Assembly (NCBI RefSeq): GCF_030014915.1 | Contig: NZ_JAGIXS010000008.1 | Span: forward strand, 1-64,000 | DNA from: Pelomonas sp. V22 | GTDB lineage: Bacteria > Pseudomonadota > Gammaproteobacteria > Burkholderiales > Burkholderiaceae_C | Length of the DNA: 64,000 bases | Direction: 5' to 3' | Shown here: positions 62,765 to 64,000 of the stretch, one piece after another | Layout of the letters: every line of letters begins with the position of its first letter | How positions within the stretch are numbered: the stretch's first letter is position 1 | The notes under the pieces: generated by a model | Seen by the model: only the letters and a program-made list of their open reading frames with translations | The model's database searches: none | Told to the model about the DNA's origin: nothing | Made by a program: the position numbers and the translations under genes

Positions 62765-64000
62765 ATGACACGTGGGATACAGATTCGGAGTGTGATGGTG
62801 TGGATCGCGGGTCTGCTGACGGCCTGCGCTGGCGCCCCGCCCCCGCCGCCGACACAACCACCAGCGCGCACCACCACAACCGCGCCGGCTCAGACTGCCG
62901 CAACCGTGCCCCCAGCACCTGTGACGGGTTTGCTCAATTCCGACCGTGTGATCGTTGGTGAAGGTGATTGCCGCACGCTGCGCCACGCCGTGTACCAGCG
63001 CAACGGCTTTGTGGAGATCGAGATCGACAGGCCCTACTCGGGACGCTGCGGCTTCACCGACCTGGCCTTGGTGATCGACGACATTGCCATCCCAGGCCCC
63101 GCCGCCGTGTCTGCATCGATCAAGACCAACGACCAGGGCGTTCGCTACTGGGCCGACAGGCGAGGCACCCTGTTCTTCAAGTACGGCAAGCCGCTGGATC
63201 CGTCATTGCTGAACGAGCGCGCGCGCTTCGGTCTGGCGCAGCCCGTGTGCAGATGGGGCGGGCACTGTCTCACCGACGCAGGCCTGCTGCTTGCCAAGAT
63301 CGACGTCGGGCAGTTGCTACAGGAAGGGTCCATCCGCGCGGCGTTGGAGTCTGACGATGACGCATCGCTATTGAAGACCTACAGCGCCACCAAGGATTCG
63401 CGCGTGCTGGAGGCACTGCTCCGGCGGACCGGGCCGGAGAACACGGTCGAGCGTGCGTTGTCCATCCATGGCGTCGAGTCATCGCCAAAGGCGCTTGCCT
63501 TGGCACAACGGCTGGCGCTCGAGGGGCGTCGCGTCGACTCGCTGCTGAAAGTGCATGCCATCAACAAGCGCCGCGAGCTGCTGAGCGTTGCGCATGATGC
63601 AGCCACCACAGACGCAGAGCGGGCCCAGGTGGAACTGCTTGTGATGCAGTCTCTGCAGGACAAGCTGTTCGACTTCAAGGCGACTCTGGCCGGCACCGGG
63701 CGCGTCGACGCCAACGACAGCAATGTGGTCATCGCCCGCGTCGTCGAGACCAAGCTTCGCGCCCTGCTCAGCTTCAGCGGTCAGCTCCGCACCGACATCT
63801 ATGCGCCGCGCTTCGACTACGCGGTCGATGGCGTGCTCGTCCTGGTGGCCCACGGCGTTCAAAGCGGCGAGCGAAATTGCGGCTTCCTGTGGGGCGACAA
63901 ATGCGAAATCAAGGACGAACCCACGAGTCGCAGCTTCGAGTACCCCGTCTCGCTCATCTTCAGCCGCAACGGCCAGTACCGGGTCAGCGGCAGCCGCGAC
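62765..64000 (+). CDS. Lipoprotein sharing a module with the MORN protein (3' end cut by window)
   Basis: At least 412 codons, open at the right edge of the window. The lipoprotein signal (IRSVMVWIAGLLTAC, lipidated Cys21) is followed by a Pro/Thr linker at about 24-50. An unrecognised domain follows, then from about residue 281 a module matching the MORN protein: AERAQVELLVMQ, DYAVDGVLVLV, two Cys, and VSLIFSRNGQYRVSGS. The lipid anchor would hold it at a membrane surface while the MORN and peptidase proteins are soluble. The rest of the gene lies beyond position 64000. Confidence 0.8.
   Translation, partial: MTRGIQIRSVMVWIAGLLTACAGAPPPPPTQPPARTTTTAPAQTAATVPPAPVTGLLNSDRVIVGEGDCRTLRHAVYQRNGFVEIEIDRPYSGRCGFTDLALVIDDIAIPGPAAVSASIKTNDQGVRYWADRRGTLFFKYGKPLDPSLLNERARFGLAQPVCRWGGHCLTDAGLLLAKIDVGQLLQEGSIRAALESDDDASLLKTYSATKDSRVLEALLRRTGPENTVERALSIHGVESSPKALALAQRLALEGRRVDSLLKVHAINKRRELLSVAHDAATTDAERAQVELLVMQSLQDKLFDFKATLAGTGRVDANDSNVVIARVVETKLRALLSFSGQLRTDIYAPRFDYAVDGVLVLVAHGVQSGERNCGFLWGDKCEIKDEPTSRSFEYPVSLIFSRNGQYRVSGSRD

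Overview
The window reads as a stretch of a high-GC chromosome from a Burkholderiales-type betaproteobacterium (Rubrivivax/Leptothrix/Roseateles-like). The inference rests on gene content: GTP-type pckG, RlmJ, an ArgP-like regulator beside dadA, and the Anbu/ATP-grasp/alpha-E locus. It also rests on the dense GC-rich coding. Genus-level assignment cannot be made from the sequence alone. No rRNA, tRNA, CRISPR array, insertion sequence or integrase gene was seen.

Positions 1-7255 are the distal part of a chromosomal (sedentary) integron. Thirteen small plus-strand genes are each followed by an attC site. Ten of the sites are near-identical 69-bp elements (GCCTAAC ... GTTAGGC) and three are divergent or chimeric. 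The cassette genes are visibly less GC-rich than the flanking chromosome. They encode a TPR protein, small membrane proteins, a Cys-rich lipoprotein, an ACP-like membrane protein, an alpha/beta hydrolase, several unknowns and a 382-aa DUF4062 protein that is a candidate defence effector. The integrase would be expected left of position 1.

From 7.3 to 15.2 kb the chromosome carries a proline-linker lipoprotein, a CadC-like membrane regulator with an ankyrin-type outer domain, TPR and periplasmic proteins, and a LytS/LytTR cassette. In that cassette one intact histidine kinase is translationally coupled to a second kinase-like protein that has lost its phospho-acceptor and ATP-binding motifs, and then to the response regulator. 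From 15.2 to 19.2 kb are a TMEM175-like protein and an ATP-grasp / alpha-E / Anbu proteasome-like operon. From 19 to 31 kb are nadC, a FAH-family hydrolase, rlpA, an SDR, three diguanylate cyclases in a row, mmsA with a divergent LysR regulator, a queuosine-precursor transporter and a structured noncoding stretch.

From 31 to 54.5 kb the content is mostly housekeeping and metabolic: an S9 peptidase, an Hsp70-like protein, dadA with an ArgP-like regulator, a USP, a metallophosphoesterase, two YecA/UPF0149 paralogues, pckG, a GAF-PAS sensor with no output domain, a MOSC protein, an old yellow enzyme, a beta-helix protein, rlmJ, a LysR/CoA-transferase pair, a YkgJ protein, two convergent CPBP membrane proteases and a YebC/YeeN protein.

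The right end (54.6-64 kb) is the most striking region. An ECF sigma factor and its putative membrane anti-sigma factor diverge from a run of exported proteins: a TPR-CHAT peptidase, a caspase-fold peptidase with an intact His/Cys dyad, a MORN-repeat protein, a small coiled-coil protein and a lipoprotein cut by the window edge. The MORN protein and the lipoprotein share a C-terminal module that I could align by eye. This looks like an ECF-controlled, extracytoplasmic caspase/CHAT system, and it is my main candidate for an undescribed system.
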